NCBI RefSeq assembly: GCF_008368715.1
Contig: NZ_SMRS01000001.1
Span: 372,001-436,000, forward strand
Source of the DNA: Nitrincola tapanii
GTDB lineage: Bacteria > Pseudomonadota > Gammaproteobacteria > Pseudomonadales > Balneatricaceae
Length of the DNA stretch: 64,000 bases
Direction of reading: 5' to 3'
How positions within the stretch are numbered: the first letter of the stretch is position 1; every line of letters begins with the position of its first letter. A model generated the notes under the pieces. It was not told where the DNA came from. It did not search any database and worked only from the letters and a program-made list of their open reading frames with translations. Positions 8,801 through 17,582 of this stretch are shown piece after piece. The position numbers and the translations under genes are program-made.

Positions 8801-9364
8801 ATGTCTTTGATTAATACTCAGGTAAAACCTTTCCACGCAACTGCTTACCACAATGGTGAGTTCGTTCAGGTCTCTGATGCTGACCTGAAAGGTAAGTGGT
8901 CTGTGGTTTTCTTCTACCCAGCAGACTTCACTTTCGTTTGTCCAACTGAGCTGGGTGACCTGGCTGATTTCTACCCACAGCTGCAGGAAATGGGCGTTGA
9001 AGTTTACTCAGTTTCTACTGACACCCACTTCACTCACAAAGCTTGGCACGATGCGTCTGAAACCATCAAGAAGATCCAGTTCCCAATGATCGGCGACCCA
9101 ACCGGTGTGATTACTCGCAACTTTGGCGTGATGATCGAGCAGGACGGTCTGGCTCTGCGTGGTACCTTCGTGATCAACCCAGAAGGTCAGATCAAAGTTG
9201 CTGAAATTCACGATCTGGGCATTGGCCGTTCTGCTAAAGAACTGGTTCGTAAAATCCAGGCAGCTCAGTACGTTGCGTCTCACGACGGCGAAGTTTGCCC
9301 AGCTGCTTGGCAGCCAGGTGGCGAAACTCTGGCGCCTTCTCTGGATCTGGTTGGCAAGATCTAA
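8801..9364 (+). CDS. ahpC: Alkyl hydroperoxide reductase, peroxiredoxin subunit
   Basis: Typical 2-Cys peroxiredoxin that reduces H2O2, organic peroxides and peroxynitrite and is recycled by AhpF. The 187 residues match the enterobacterial length exactly. The peroxidatic Cys47 is in [10 protein letters not shown] and the resolving Cys166 in EVCPAAW. The region [11 protein letters not shown] is family-typical. The ATG has AGGAG seven bases upstream. Codon use looks strongly biased towards preferred codons, as expected for a highly expressed protein. An intrinsic terminator between it and ahpF probably lowers ahpF expression. Confidence 0.99.
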   Translation: MSLINTQVKPFHATAYHNGEFVQVSDADLKGKWSVVFFYPADFTFVCPTELGDLADFYPQLQEMGVEVYSVSTDTHFTHKAWHDASETIKKIQFPMIGDPTGVITRNFGVMIEQDGLALRGTFVINPEGQIKVAEIHDLGIGRSAKELVRKIQAAQYVASHDGEVCPAAWQPGGETLAPSLDLVGKI

Positions 9365-9388
9365 TCTCACCCCTCAGGTGTGATATAG

Positions 9389-9414
9389 CCGGCCCTGATC
9401 TGGGGCCGGTTTCT
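9389..9414 (+). terminator. Intrinsic terminator between ahpC and ahpF
   Basis: CCGGCCC (9389-9395) pairs with GGGCCGG (9403-9409), followed by TTTCTC. The short T-tract suggests partial readthrough, which would give more AhpC than AhpF from one promoter. Confidence 0.65.
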
Positions 9415-9455
9415 CTACCCCCTCTCTTTGATTGATTAAATTAAAGGACAGTCTC

Positions 9456-11024
9456 ATGTTGGACGCGAATCTTAAGAAGCAATTGGACACCTATCTGCAG
9501 AATATCGTTAATCCGATTGAGCTATCCGTGTCCATGGATGACAGTGCTAAATCACAAGAATTACTGAGTTTGTGTCAGGAGATTGCTGCGCTGAACAGCA
9601 AGATCAGCCTGACGCAGATTCACGATGGCAGTGAGCGTGCGCCGAGTATGGCCGTCGGTCCTCAGGGACAAGCCGCACGGGTACGCTTTGCCGGGATCCC
9701 TATGGGACATGAATTTACTTCTCTGGTTTTGGCTTTATTGCAGGCGGGCGGTTATCCATCCAAAGCTGAGCCGGAATTGATTGAACAGGCCAAAAACCTG
9801 AAGGGTGAATTTCATTTTGAAACCTATATTTCGCTGTCCTGCCAGAACTGCCCAGATGTGGTTCAGGCACTCAACCTGATGGCGATTTTGAATCCGAATA
9901 TTAGCAACGTGATGGTCGATGGCTCCCTCTTCCAGGAAGAGGTGACTGAGCGTGAGATCATGGCGGTGCCCACCGTTCTGCTTAATGGTAAACCCTTTGG
10001 TCAGGGGCGGATGACGCTGAAAGAGATTCTGGCCAAACTGGATACGGGAGCGGCGAAGCGTGAAGCGGCGGCTCTGAATGAGCGTGAGCCTTATGATGTT
10101 TTGGTCGTAGGCGGTGGACCTGCTGGCGCAGCGGCGGCGATCTATGCTGCACGTAAAGGGATTCGTACTGGCGTGGTCGCTGAGCGTTTTGGTGGCCAGG
10201 TGATGGATACGGTTGGAATCGAAAACTTTATTTCGGTCAATTACACCGAAGGCCCCAAGCTGGTCGCAAGCTTAGAGCAGCACGTTAAAGAATATGATGT
10301 GGATGTGGTGGTTAACCAGCGTGCGCAGAAGCTGCGTAAAGACAAGCTGATCGAAATCGATCTGGAAAGCGGCGCGACTCTGAAATCTAAAGCGGTAATT
10401 CTGGCCACGGGTGCACGCTGGCGCGAAATGAACGTACCGGGTGAGCAGGAGTATCGTGGTAAAGGCGTGGCGTACTGCCCACACTGTGATGGCCCTCTGT
10501 TCAAAGGTAAGCGTGTCGCAGTGATCGGCGGCGGTAACTCAGGTATTGAGGCGGCAATCGATCTGGCCGGTATTGTTGAGCATGTCACCGTCCTGGAATT
10601 TAGTGACACTCTGCGTGCCGATGCCGTGTTGCAGAAAAAAGCCAGCTCGATGAAAAATATCACCATCATTAAGATGGCGCAGACAACCCAGGTGCGGGGT
10701 GACGGTAAGAAGGTGATCGGCCTCACCTATAAGGATCGTGAGCGTAACGAACTCTTTGATCTGGATGTGGCCGGTATCTTTGTCCAGATCGGCTTGGTGC
10801 CGAACACGGAATGGCTCAAAGGCGATATGGAATTGACGCGTTTCGGTGAAATTGAAGTCAATAGCCAGGGTGAAACCAGCATTCCGGGTGTCTTTGCTGC
10901 CGGGGATGTGACCAACGTACCTTACAAGCAGATTATCATTGCCATGGGCAGTGGAGCCGCTTCAGCACTGGGTGCTTTTGATTACCTGATTCGTTCTTCA
11001 GTAGAAGACGAAGAAGCGGCATAA
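9456..11024 (+). CDS. ahpF: Alkyl hydroperoxide reductase subunit F (flavoprotein)
   Basis: NADH:peroxiredoxin oxidoreductase that passes electrons through FAD and two Cys pairs to AhpC. The start is the ATG with AAAGGA upstream, giving 522 residues. The N-terminal double thioredoxin-fold domain carries C129-Q-N-C132 (SCQNCPDV). The thioredoxin-reductase-like part has the FAD motif [18 protein letters not shown], the redox pair in [13 protein letters not shown] and the NADH motif [15 protein letters not shown]. The C-terminal [15 protein letters not shown] closes the FAD site. It is paired with ahpC. Confidence 0.99.
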   Translation: MLDANLKKQLDTYLQNIVNPIELSVSMDDSAKSQELLSLCQEIAALNSKISLTQIHDGSERAPSMAVGPQGQAARVRFAGIPMGHEFTSLVLALLQAGGYPSKAEPELIEQAKNLKGEFHFETYISLSCQNCPDVVQALNLMAILNPNISNVMVDGSLFQEEVTEREIMAVPTVLLNGKPFGQGRMTLKEILAKLDTGAAKREAAALNEREPYDVLVVGGGPAGAAAAIYAARKGIRTGVVAERFGGQVMDTVGIENFISVNYTEGPKLVASLEQHVKEYDVDVVVNQRAQKLRKDKLIEIDLESGATLKSKAVILATGARWREMNVPGEQEYRGKGVAYCPHCDGPLFKGKRVAVIGGGNSGIEAAIDLAGIVEHVTVLEFSDTLRADAVLQKKASSMKNITIIKMAQTTQVRGDGKKVIGLTYKDRERNELFDLDVAGIFVQIGLVPNTEWLKGDMELTRFGEIEVNSQGETSIPGVFAAGDVTNVPYKQIIIAMGSGAASALGAFDYLIRSSVEDEEAA

Positions 11025-11039
11025 CTCAGCGTTCTCCTC

Positions 11040-11072
11040 AAAGCCCGGCCTGCTTGCAGCCCGGGCTTTTTT
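11040..11072 (+). terminator. Rho-independent terminator after ahpF
   Basis: AAGCCCGG (11041-11048) pairs with CCGGGCTT (11061-11068) and continues into a run of seven T. Confidence 0.92.
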
Positions 11073-11096
11073 TCATCATACGTCTGTGGAGGCAAG

Positions 11097-11957
11097 ATGA
11101 CGGATTACTGGATAGGCGCCCACGTCAGCGCTTCAGGTGGCGTTGAAAATGCGCCGGATAATGCAGCGGCTATCGGTGCCAATGCCTTTGCCTTGTTTAC
11201 GAAAAATCAACGACGCTGGGAAGCCAAACCTCTCACGCCTCAGTCGATAGAGGCCTTTCAGCGGCGTTGTGAAGACTACGGATTTCAGCCCGAGCAGATT
11301 CTTCCACATGACAGTTATTTGATTAATCTGGGGCATCCTGATGCCGAAGCCTTAGAGAAATCACGCCATGCGTTTAAAGATGAGATGCAGCGTTGTCAGC
11401 AGTTGGGTTTGAGTCTGTTAAATTTTCATCCGGGTAGCCACCTGCGTGAAATCAGCGAGAGTGCCTGTTTGCAGCGCATTGCTGATTCCATCAATCTGGC
11501 ATTAGAGAGCTCGACAGGTGTGTGCGCGGTGATTGAAGCAACAGCTGGGCAGGGGAGTAACCTAGGGTATAGGTTTGAGCAGCTGGCTGAGATCATTGAC
11601 CAGGTGGAGGATCAAACGCGTGTGGGGGTCTGTCTCGATACCTGCCATATTTTTGCGGCAGGGTATGATTTACGCAGCCCGCAAGCCTGCGCTCAGACGT
11701 TTGATGAGTTTGCCTCGATCGTCGGTTTTCAGTATCTCAAGGCGATGCATCTGAATGATTCGAAAGGAGGGTTGGGCAGTCGGATCGATCGTCACCAGTG
11801 TTTGGGGCAGGGTGAGATCGGTTGGGACGTGTTTCGTTATCTGATGCGCGATACACGCTTCCAAAAGATGCCTTTGATTCTGGAAACGCTAGAGCCAGAA
11901 AGATGGACTGAAGAGATACAGCAACTGCGCCGTTTTGCCGCGGACCCTCAAGCCTAG
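11097..11957 (+). CDS. nfo: Endonuclease IV (AP endonuclease)
   Basis: Cuts DNA 5' to abasic sites and removes 3' blocking groups in base-excision repair, using three metal ions in a TIM barrel. The 286-residue protein shows the family blocks [45 protein letters not shown] and [16 protein letters not shown], which carry the His, Glu and Asp ligands. GGAGG sits six bases before the ATG. It lies directly after the peroxide genes, so it may serve oxidative damage repair, though the terminator before it argues for separate transcription. Confidence 0.97.
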   Translation: MTDYWIGAHVSASGGVENAPDNAAAIGANAFALFTKNQRRWEAKPLTPQSIEAFQRRCEDYGFQPEQILPHDSYLINLGHPDAEALEKSRHAFKDEMQRCQQLGLSLLNFHPGSHLREISESACLQRIADSINLALESSTGVCAVIEATAGQGSNLGYRFEQLAEIIDQVEDQTRVGVCLDTCHIFAAGYDLRSPQACAQTFDEFASIVGFQYLKAMHLNDSKGGLGSRIDRHQCLGQGEIGWDVFRYLMRDTRFQKMPLILETLEPERWTEEIQQLRRFAADPQA

Positions 11958-12134
11958 TGGCCCCAAACGCGGATTTTGGGTGTCTGCTAAGCTTGATACG
12001 GGTCAAATAAACACCCGATAAGCAGAGGTTGTGAACCGAATTCCAGCAAGAGGTTGCCCTGACTCTGTTCAGCCTCTTGCCTTCATTCTATGATGAGCCA
12101 GAATCTTTCAAGGCCCACGGCAGATTGGAGAAGT

Positions 12135-15026
12135 ATGCAACTGTCGGATCAAGCACGCACCTTACCGCGTCTACACCTTATCGGCACTCTATTGATCATC
12201 AGCTGCTTAACACTGATGCTCTCTGGATTCTTTACCTGGCACAAGGTGCAAGAGCACAATGCGTCGATTCAGCGTATCGAGGCGGCTGTCTCACGCCAAA
12301 TTGAAGCGCGCTTACAGGCTGAGATGGAAACCGCACTGGAGTCCATTCACTTCATCCAACAACAGGCGGATGCGCAGCTGAAAATGCATCTGCGAGAGCA
12401 GGTCGATCAAGCCTGGTCGATCGCACAAAGCCTCTATACACAAAGCCAATCCCTACCTGTTGCAGAGCAGCAGCGTTTAATTGTGGAAGCTCTGCGCCCG
12501 GCACGTTTTTTTGAAGAGCGTGGTTATTATTTTATCGATGATATGAGCGGGCGCTTTATTCTTTTACCCACAGCGCCTGAATTTGAAGGCCAGCTCCTGC
12601 CTGATAATCAGGATGATCGTGGTCATTTTATTATGCAGGGTCTGATCGAAGCGGCGCGTTTGCCGGAGGGGGAGGGATATTCACGTTACCGTTGGTATCG
12701 CCCTGATGATCCTAGCCGTATGGCGGATAAGTTAGCCTATGTCCGTTATTTTGAGCCTTTTGACTGGCTGATTGGAGCTGGGGATTACACCTATGAGTGG
12801 GAGAAGCGTCAGCAATACGAGATGCTGATGCGCTTGCGAACTCACCGTATAGGGTTGGAAGGCTATATTGCGATTCTGGATCGCTCGGGTCAGGTCTTGT
12901 TATCCGTGGACAGCCCCCATCTTGAGCAAGATACACCGGCAGAATACAACGAGCAGGTGTCGGCGGCTTTGGCGTTGATGCTGCAGACTGCAAATGCCGG
13001 CGGTGGTTATCTGCGCTACCTCTGGAGGTTGCCGGATCAGGAGGAGCCTGTTTGGAAAACGGCCTGGGTGGAATCATCACCCTTCTGGGATTGGATTTTG
13101 GTGGCCACCCTATATGAGGATGAGGCAAAAGGCATACTGCAATCCGAGATGCAGGCGTTTGAGCAGGCCTTGTCGTTAGCCTGGAAAGATTATCTTCTCG
13201 TGATGATGTTAACCCTGGGATTAGCGCTTTTGGGCTCACTGGGCTTTTCGCGTTGGTCGGGACGTTTGTTCGCGGCGTATCATGCCGAGCGACATGAGCA
13301 ACAACAGCGTCTCGCAGAACAGGCTGAGGCACTGAAAGAGAGTGAGAGTAAACTTGCTACCATTCTGGACAGTGTAGAGGCTTACATCTTCATTAAGGAT
13401 TGTGACTATCGCTATACCTATGTCAATCACAAGGTCGAGCAGATTTTTGCACAGCCGCGGGAAGCCATTCTGGGTCAAGGAGATGCGCAGTTTTTCAGCC
13501 CAGAAAGTGCGCGCTTGATTGCTGAGCAGGATACACGTGTTCTGCAACGAGGTGAGCGCGTGGCAACTGAGGAGCAGAGCTACTTAATCAGCCAAGATGC
13601 GTGGCATACCTTTCTGACGGTGAAGTTGCCACTGCGTCGAGAAAATGGCGAAATTTATGCGCTTTGTGGCATCGCCACGGACATCAGTGAGCGTAAGGTG
13701 ATGGAGGATCAAATCCGCCATCTAGCCTTTTATGATGCCCTGACGGGATTAGCCAATCGGCGCCTGTTATTGGATCGTCTGCAACAACAATTAAAAAGTC
13801 AGATGCGCCATCAAGAATTAGGGGCCTTGTTGTTTATCGATCTGGATAACTTCAAAACCCTGAATGATACCCTTGGCCATGATGTTGGGGATCAGCTCCT
13901 GATTCAGGTGGGGCAACGTTTAGGCTTTTGTGTGCGAGAAGAAGACACCGTTGCTCGCTTTGGCGGCGATGAATTTGTCGTTATGTTGTCACATTTAACC
14001 AAAGAGGAGCTTAAAGCAGCGGCCAAAGTGCGTGAAATCGCGGAAAAAATCCTTGATACCCTGCGTCAATCCTATCGTTTAGGGGGTAAGGCCCAGGTGA
14101 TTACGCCCAGCATCGGCATCACCCTGTTTGCAGGTCAGGCGTCTGCTGAAGAACTGCTGAAACAAGCGGATCTGGCGATGTACAAAGCTAAGGAGAGTGG
14201 CCGTAATCGTTTGCACTTCTTTGATCCAACCTTACAAACTCAGGTGCTGCATAAGGCGCAGTTGGAGCATGAGCTGCGCCATGCGCTGCAGACTAATGAA
14301 TGCGTGCTTTTTTACCAGCCACAGGTGGATGCTCAAGGCCGGATACTGGGTGCTGAAGCCTTGATCCGTTGGTTACACCCGCAGCGAGGTTTGGTGATGC
14401 CCGCTGAATTTATTCCGATAGCAGAAGCGTCAGGTTTGATACTGGATTTAGGGCACTGGGTTTTGGAGGCGGCTTGTCGTCAGTTGCAGGTATGGCAAAC
14501 CCATCCTGTCGCGCGCGATTGGGTGCTGGCGATTAACATCAGTGCGCATCAGTTTCGCCAAAACGATTTTGTTGAGTCCTTAATCGCCTTAACGCAAAAG
14601 TACGCAATTCCCGCCGAGCGCTTAAAACTGGAGCTGACCGAAAGTGTTTTGATCGATGATATCCAGTTCGCCATCGAGCGTATGCACTATTTAAAAGCGG
14701 CAGGTTTTGGCTTTGCGTTGGATGATTTTGGTACAGGCTATTCTTCCTTGGCTTACATTAAACAGTTGCCACTGGATCAGATCAAAATTGATCGCTGTTT
14801 TATTGATGGGTTACCCTTAGACAGCAATGATGCGGCGATTACCCGTATCATTATTCGCTTGGCTCAGGAGTTTAATTTGCAAGTGATTGCCGAAGGCGTG
14901 GAAACCCAAGCGCAAAGAGACTTTTTGTTGGAGGCGGCCTGTGTGGCTTTCCAAGGCTATTGGTTTGGTCGCCCGATGCCGGCAGATGAATTTCTGTCGC
15001 ATGCTTTGGCTCAGGAGGGCGTATGA
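12135..15026 (+). CDS. Membrane Cache-PAS-GGDEF-EAL cyclic-di-GMP enzyme
   Basis: A 963-residue sensor that may both make and break cyclic di-GMP. Order: transmembrane helix (about 15-37), periplasmic Cache-type sensor region (about 40-345, with RYFEPFDWLIGAGDY), second helix (351-373), PAS domain (405-519), GGDEF domain (534-700) and EAL domain (715-962). Both catalytic signatures are intact: ARFGGDEFVVML, and EAL in GAEALIRW with DDFGTGYSSL, KIDRCFIDG and IAEGVET. The ATG at 12135 is preferred because GGAG lies four bases before it; an in-frame ATG pair at 12090/12093 has no such site. The stop overlaps the nudF start (ATGA), so the two genes are translationally coupled. The ligand is unknown. 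Confidence 0.92.
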   Translation: MQLSDQARTLPRLHLIGTLLIISCLTLMLSGFFTWHKVQEHNASIQRIEAAVSRQIEARLQAEMETALESIHFIQQQADAQLKMHLREQVDQAWSIAQSLYTQSQSLPVAEQQRLIVEALRPARFFEERGYYFIDDMSGRFILLPTAPEFEGQLLPDNQDDRGHFIMQGLIEAARLPEGEGYSRYRWYRPDDPSRMADKLAYVRYFEPFDWLIGAGDYTYEWEKRQQYEMLMRLRTHRIGLEGYIAILDRSGQVLLSVDSPHLEQDTPAEYNEQVSAALALMLQTANAGGGYLRYLWRLPDQEEPVWKTAWVESSPFWDWILVATLYEDEAKGILQSEMQAFEQALSLAWKDYLLVMMLTLGLALLGSLGFSRWSGRLFAAYHAERHEQQQRLAEQAEALKESESKLATILDSVEAYIFIKDCDYRYTYVNHKVEQIFAQPREAILGQGDAQFFSPESARLIAEQDTRVLQRGERVATEEQSYLISQDAWHTFLTVKLPLRRENGEIYALCGIATDISERKVMEDQIRHLAFYDALTGLANRRLLLDRLQQQLKSQMRHQELGALLFIDLDNFKTLNDTLGHDVGDQLLIQVGQRLGFCVREEDTVARFGGDEFVVMLSHLTKEELKAAAKVREIAEKILDTLRQSYRLGGKAQVITPSIGITLFAGQASAEELLKQADLAMYKAKESGRNRLHFFDPTLQTQVLHKAQLEHELRHALQTNECVLFYQPQVDAQGRILGAEALIRWLHPQRGLVMPAEFIPIAEASGLILDLGHWVLEAACRQLQVWQTHPVARDWVLAINISAHQFRQNDFVESLIALTQKYAIPAERLKLELTESVLIDDIQFAIERMHYLKAAGFGFALDDFGTGYSSLAYIKQLPLDQIKIDRCFIDGLPLDSNDAAITRIIIRLAQEFNLQVIAEGVETQAQRDFLLEAACVAFQGYWFGRPMPADEFLSHALAQEGV

Positions 15027-15670
15027 CGTTTTGGCAACCGCAACTGCCGACACAAGAGGTGAGCCTAGAGCAGGAAGAAACCCTCTATCAGGGTTTTTTT
15101 CGCTTGAGTCGTTTACACCTCAAACACCCGACTTTCCAGGGCGGTTACCTGAGTGTGACCCGTGAAATCTTTCAACGCGGCCATGCCGTGGCCGTATTAC
15201 TGATTGATCCCTGGCGCGAAGCCTTAGTTTTGATCGAGCAGTTTCGTGCCGGTGCCTTAGAGGCGCCAGGTGGCCCTTGGTTGCTGGAGTTGGTCGCAGG
15301 CATGATCGAGGAAGATGAAGCGCTGGATCAGGTGGCCAGTCGTGAAACTTTGGAGGAAACCGGTCTGCAGATCGATGCCGTAGAACCGATTCTCGGTTAT
15401 CTCAGCAGTCCCGGTGGCAGCGATGAGTGGATTCATCTGGTTTATGGTTTTGTGGATTCAACGCAGGCCGGCGAAATCTCCGGTTTGATCGCAGAAGGGG
15501 AAGATATCCGAGTCTTGACCCTGCCGATGCTTGAGGTATTTCAACTCTTGGATCAAGGGGTGTTAAACAATGGTGCGATCATCATTGCGGTACAATGGTT
15601 GCGCTTACACCAAGAGCGCATTTTGGCACAAGGGCGAACTCGATTGGCGCCCTCAAATCCAGAGAGATGA
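15023..15670 (+). CDS. nudF: ADP-ribose pyrophosphatase (Nudix hydrolase)
   Basis: Hydrolyses ADP-ribose to AMP and ribose-5-phosphate. The 215-residue protein carries a complete Nudix box: G-x5-E-x7-RE-x-L-EE-x-GL, starting at GMIEEDEALDQ. The segment QFRAGALEAPGGPWLLELVAG before it and LGYLSSPGGSDEWIHLVYG after it fit the ADPRase subfamily. The ATG overlaps the preceding stop (ATGA). Its downstream neighbours (DUF1249, cpdA, yqiA, parE) reproduce the conserved nudF-cpdA-parE order of gammaproteobacteria. Confidence 0.95.
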   Translation: MTFWQPQLPTQEVSLEQEETLYQGFFRLSRLHLKHPTFQGGYLSVTREIFQRGHAVAVLLIDPWREALVLIEQFRAGALEAPGGPWLLELVAGMIEEDEALDQVASRETLEETGLQIDAVEPILGYLSSPGGSDEWIHLVYGFVDSTQAGEISGLIAEGEDIRVLTLPMLEVFQLLDQGVLNNGAIIIAVQWLRLHQERILAQGRTRLAPSNPER

Positions 15671-16111
15671 ATGAAAGCGAAATATGTGCCCGATCTCACA
15701 CGCCAAATGGCATTGGGGCAAAGTAACTATCTGCGTTTGTATAAACTTCTACCCGATTTAACGGCCGGCGTGCGCCGTGAGTTTGAGTTGGCGTCTAGCC
15801 GTGGTCATCAGCGTATTCGCTTAGAGGTCGAAGAGGAATTTCGTTACACCAGCACCGTAGTAATGGGGGTTCAGGAAGGGCATGCTTCGCCTTGGCTGCA
15901 ATCACCGGAGTTGGTGATACGCTTGTATCATGATGCGCGCTTGGCCGAGGTGGTCTGTGCGCGTCGTCGGCGTCAACTCAGTGGTGTGTATCCTTATCCT
16001 AATCCGCAGATGCATCAACCGGATGAAAAGCGTCAGCTCAATGAGTTCCTGGGGGAATGGTTAAATCAATGTCTGAGTTATGGCTTAGAAACCCAGAAGG
16101 TGCTGATTTGA
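15671..16111 (+). CDS. DUF1249 family protein
   Basis: A 146-residue protein of the DUF1249 family (YqiB of E. coli), whose function is unknown to me. It begins immediately after the nudF stop. Family-typical segments are the N-terminal LTRQMALGQSNYLRLYKLLPD-like stretch (residues 9-29) and the charged YHDARLAEVVCARRRR towards the C-terminus. No signal peptide or membrane helix is visible. The consistent place between nudF and cpdA in many genomes suggests a link to nucleotide metabolism, but that is only guilt by association. Confidence 0.9.
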   Translation: MKAKYVPDLTRQMALGQSNYLRLYKLLPDLTAGVRREFELASSRGHQRIRLEVEEEFRYTSTVVMGVQEGHASPWLQSPELVIRLYHDARLAEVVCARRRRQLSGVYPYPNPQMHQPDEKRQLNEFLGEWLNQCLSYGLETQKVLI

Positions 16112-16911
16112 TGGCCGCTAAGTTGCTGCTGCAAATCAGTGATTGCCATTGGATGCCGCAAGCGGGAGGTTTGTTTCGCGATCAAGACCCAGAGGCTCAA
16201 CTCAAGGCGTTGATCGCACAATTGCTCGATGAAGCTATCTATCCTGACCTGTTAGTGCTGACGGGAGATCTGGTTCATCATGGTGCGGCTGAGCGTTATC
16301 AAGCACTTTTAGCGGCGCTAGCCGCCTTGCCCTGTCCCAAGATTTGGTTGCCAGGGAACCACGATGATCGCACAGCAATGCAGGAAGTGGAACGCAAGGC
16401 GCCTGCTGAGCTGAGCCGAACGCGATGTCTATTGGGAGCTTGGCAGCTTGTCTGTCTCGACTCGACCTATGCCGCGGATGGACGCGGAGCCGGTTATTTA
16501 AGTCCAGCAAGTTGGCAGGTTTTGGCAGAGATCCGCAGTGAACCTCAGCAAATGCCTGTTCTACTCATGCTCCATCACCATCCCCTCCCGACCGGCACCG
16601 ATTGGCAAGATGCCATTATGCTGCAAGATGCTGAGTTGCTTTGGGCCTATCTGCAAGAAGTTCCGCGAGTGAAAGGGCTGATCTGTGGACATCTGCATCG
16701 AGCGCTCTATTGGCAACATCAGGGAATTGAGGTCTGGTCCGCCCCTTCCACGGCTTTGCAGTTTAGTCCGGCTTGTGGTCATGCTGAGGTGGAACATCTG
16801 CTGCCTGCATCCTTACCGGGCGTGAATCTCTATCATTTACATGACGATGGCCGCATTGAATGTGAGGTGCGACGTTTAGCGTCGGCTTGGCATGATGCAC
16901 CACAAGGCTGA
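16111..16911 (+). CDS. cpdA: 3',5'-cyclic-AMP phosphodiesterase
   Basis: Class III cAMP phosphodiesterase of the calcineurin-like metallophosphatase fold, which hydrolyses cAMP to AMP. All metal-binding motifs are visible: ISDCHW, LTGDLVHHG, LPGNHDD, LMLHHHPLP and CGHLHRAL. I chose the ATG that overlaps the DUF1249 stop (TGATG) with AGAAGG upstream, giving 266 residues; an in-frame ATG 54 bases earlier would add residues inside the previous gene. It is part of the nudF-yqiB-cpdA-yqiA-parE series. Confidence 0.94.
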   Translation: MAAKLLLQISDCHWMPQAGGLFRDQDPEAQLKALIAQLLDEAIYPDLLVLTGDLVHHGAAERYQALLAALAALPCPKIWLPGNHDDRTAMQEVERKAPAELSRTRCLLGAWQLVCLDSTYAADGRGAGYLSPASWQVLAEIRSEPQQMPVLLMLHHHPLPTGTDWQDAIMLQDAELLWAYLQEVPRVKGLICGHLHRALYWQHQGIEVWSAPSTALQFSPACGHAEVEHLLPASLPGVNLYHLHDDGRIECEVRRLASAWHDAPQG

Positions 16912-16935
16912 TCGGTATAACGCTTGGAGAAGGTG

Positions 16936-17571
16936 ATGCTGCGATCTACCCCCCTGCTTATCTATATACATGGCTTTAATAGCTCCCCCGAGTCCTGGAA
17001 GGCGCAAGTCCTGCACAGCGCGCTGCAGGCGCATCCGGACGCCGATTTTGAGCTTTGGGTGCCGCGCTTATCTCACTGGCCTGCCGAGGCGATGGCTCAA
17101 CTTCAAGCGGGTATCCAAGCGGCAGGGGCTCGCCCCATCACCCTGATTGGTAGCTCTTTGGGGGGGTATTATGCACTCTACCTCGCGGAGCAATCTCCAC
17201 AACTGCGGGCTGTGTTGGTGAATCCTGCGATTTATCCCTATCGTTTGTTGGCCGATTGGTTGGGGCAGAATGAAAACCTCTACACCCACGAAGCCTATGA
17301 ATTAACACCTGAGCATCTGCAGCAGTTATTGGATCTACGTGTCGGTGGTGTGACGCATCCCGAACGTTACCTACTCTTGGTGCAAACCGGGGATCTCACC
17401 CTAGATTATCGTGAGGCGCTGGCCTTCTTGCCGGATTCTCCCCAATTTGTCCAGGTAGGGGGCAGTCATGGCTTTGAAGAGTTTGCTACACTCATCCCCG
17501 CAATTTTAGACTTTGCGCAGGGTGAGTTGGCACTCCCGCCTGCGACCCCTTTGCCCTTTGTGACTAGCTGA
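16936..17571 (+). CDS. yqiA: YqiA-type alpha/beta-hydrolase esterase
   Basis: Small serine esterase of the UPF0227/YqiA family. The 211-residue protein shows YIHGFNSSPESWKAQ near the N-terminus (oxyanion region), the nucleophile elbow GSSLGGYYALYLAE, and the late Asp and His (QTGDLTLDYREA; GGSHGFEEF). GGAG lies six bases before the ATG chosen; a GTG just before it is also in frame. The physiological substrate is unknown. The gene is placed between cpdA and parE as in Pseudomonas and enterobacteria. Confidence 0.92.
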   Translation: MLRSTPLLIYIHGFNSSPESWKAQVLHSALQAHPDADFELWVPRLSHWPAEAMAQLQAGIQAAGARPITLIGSSLGGYYALYLAEQSPQLRAVLVNPAIYPYRLLADWLGQNENLYTHEAYELTPEHLQQLLDLRVGGVTHPERYLLLVQTGDLTLDYREALAFLPDSPQFVQVGGSHGFEEFATLIPAILDFAQGELALPPATPLPFVTS

Positions 17572-17582
17572 ACGGAACCCCC

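Noticed and set aside
11974-12036. Possible pseudoknot (GGGTGT/ACACCC and CTGCT/AGCAG) before the cyclic-di-GMP enzyme, considered as a riboswitch
   Set aside because: Stems are only five to six bases, and the conserved bases of cyclic-di-GMP riboswitch classes are not seen; likely chance pairing.
12712-13332. Minus-strand open frame of 206 codons inside the GGDEF-EAL gene
   Set aside because: It is antisense to a well-supported coding region, Pro/Ser/Arg-rich, and lacks any recognisable motif; it is a reading-frame shadow.
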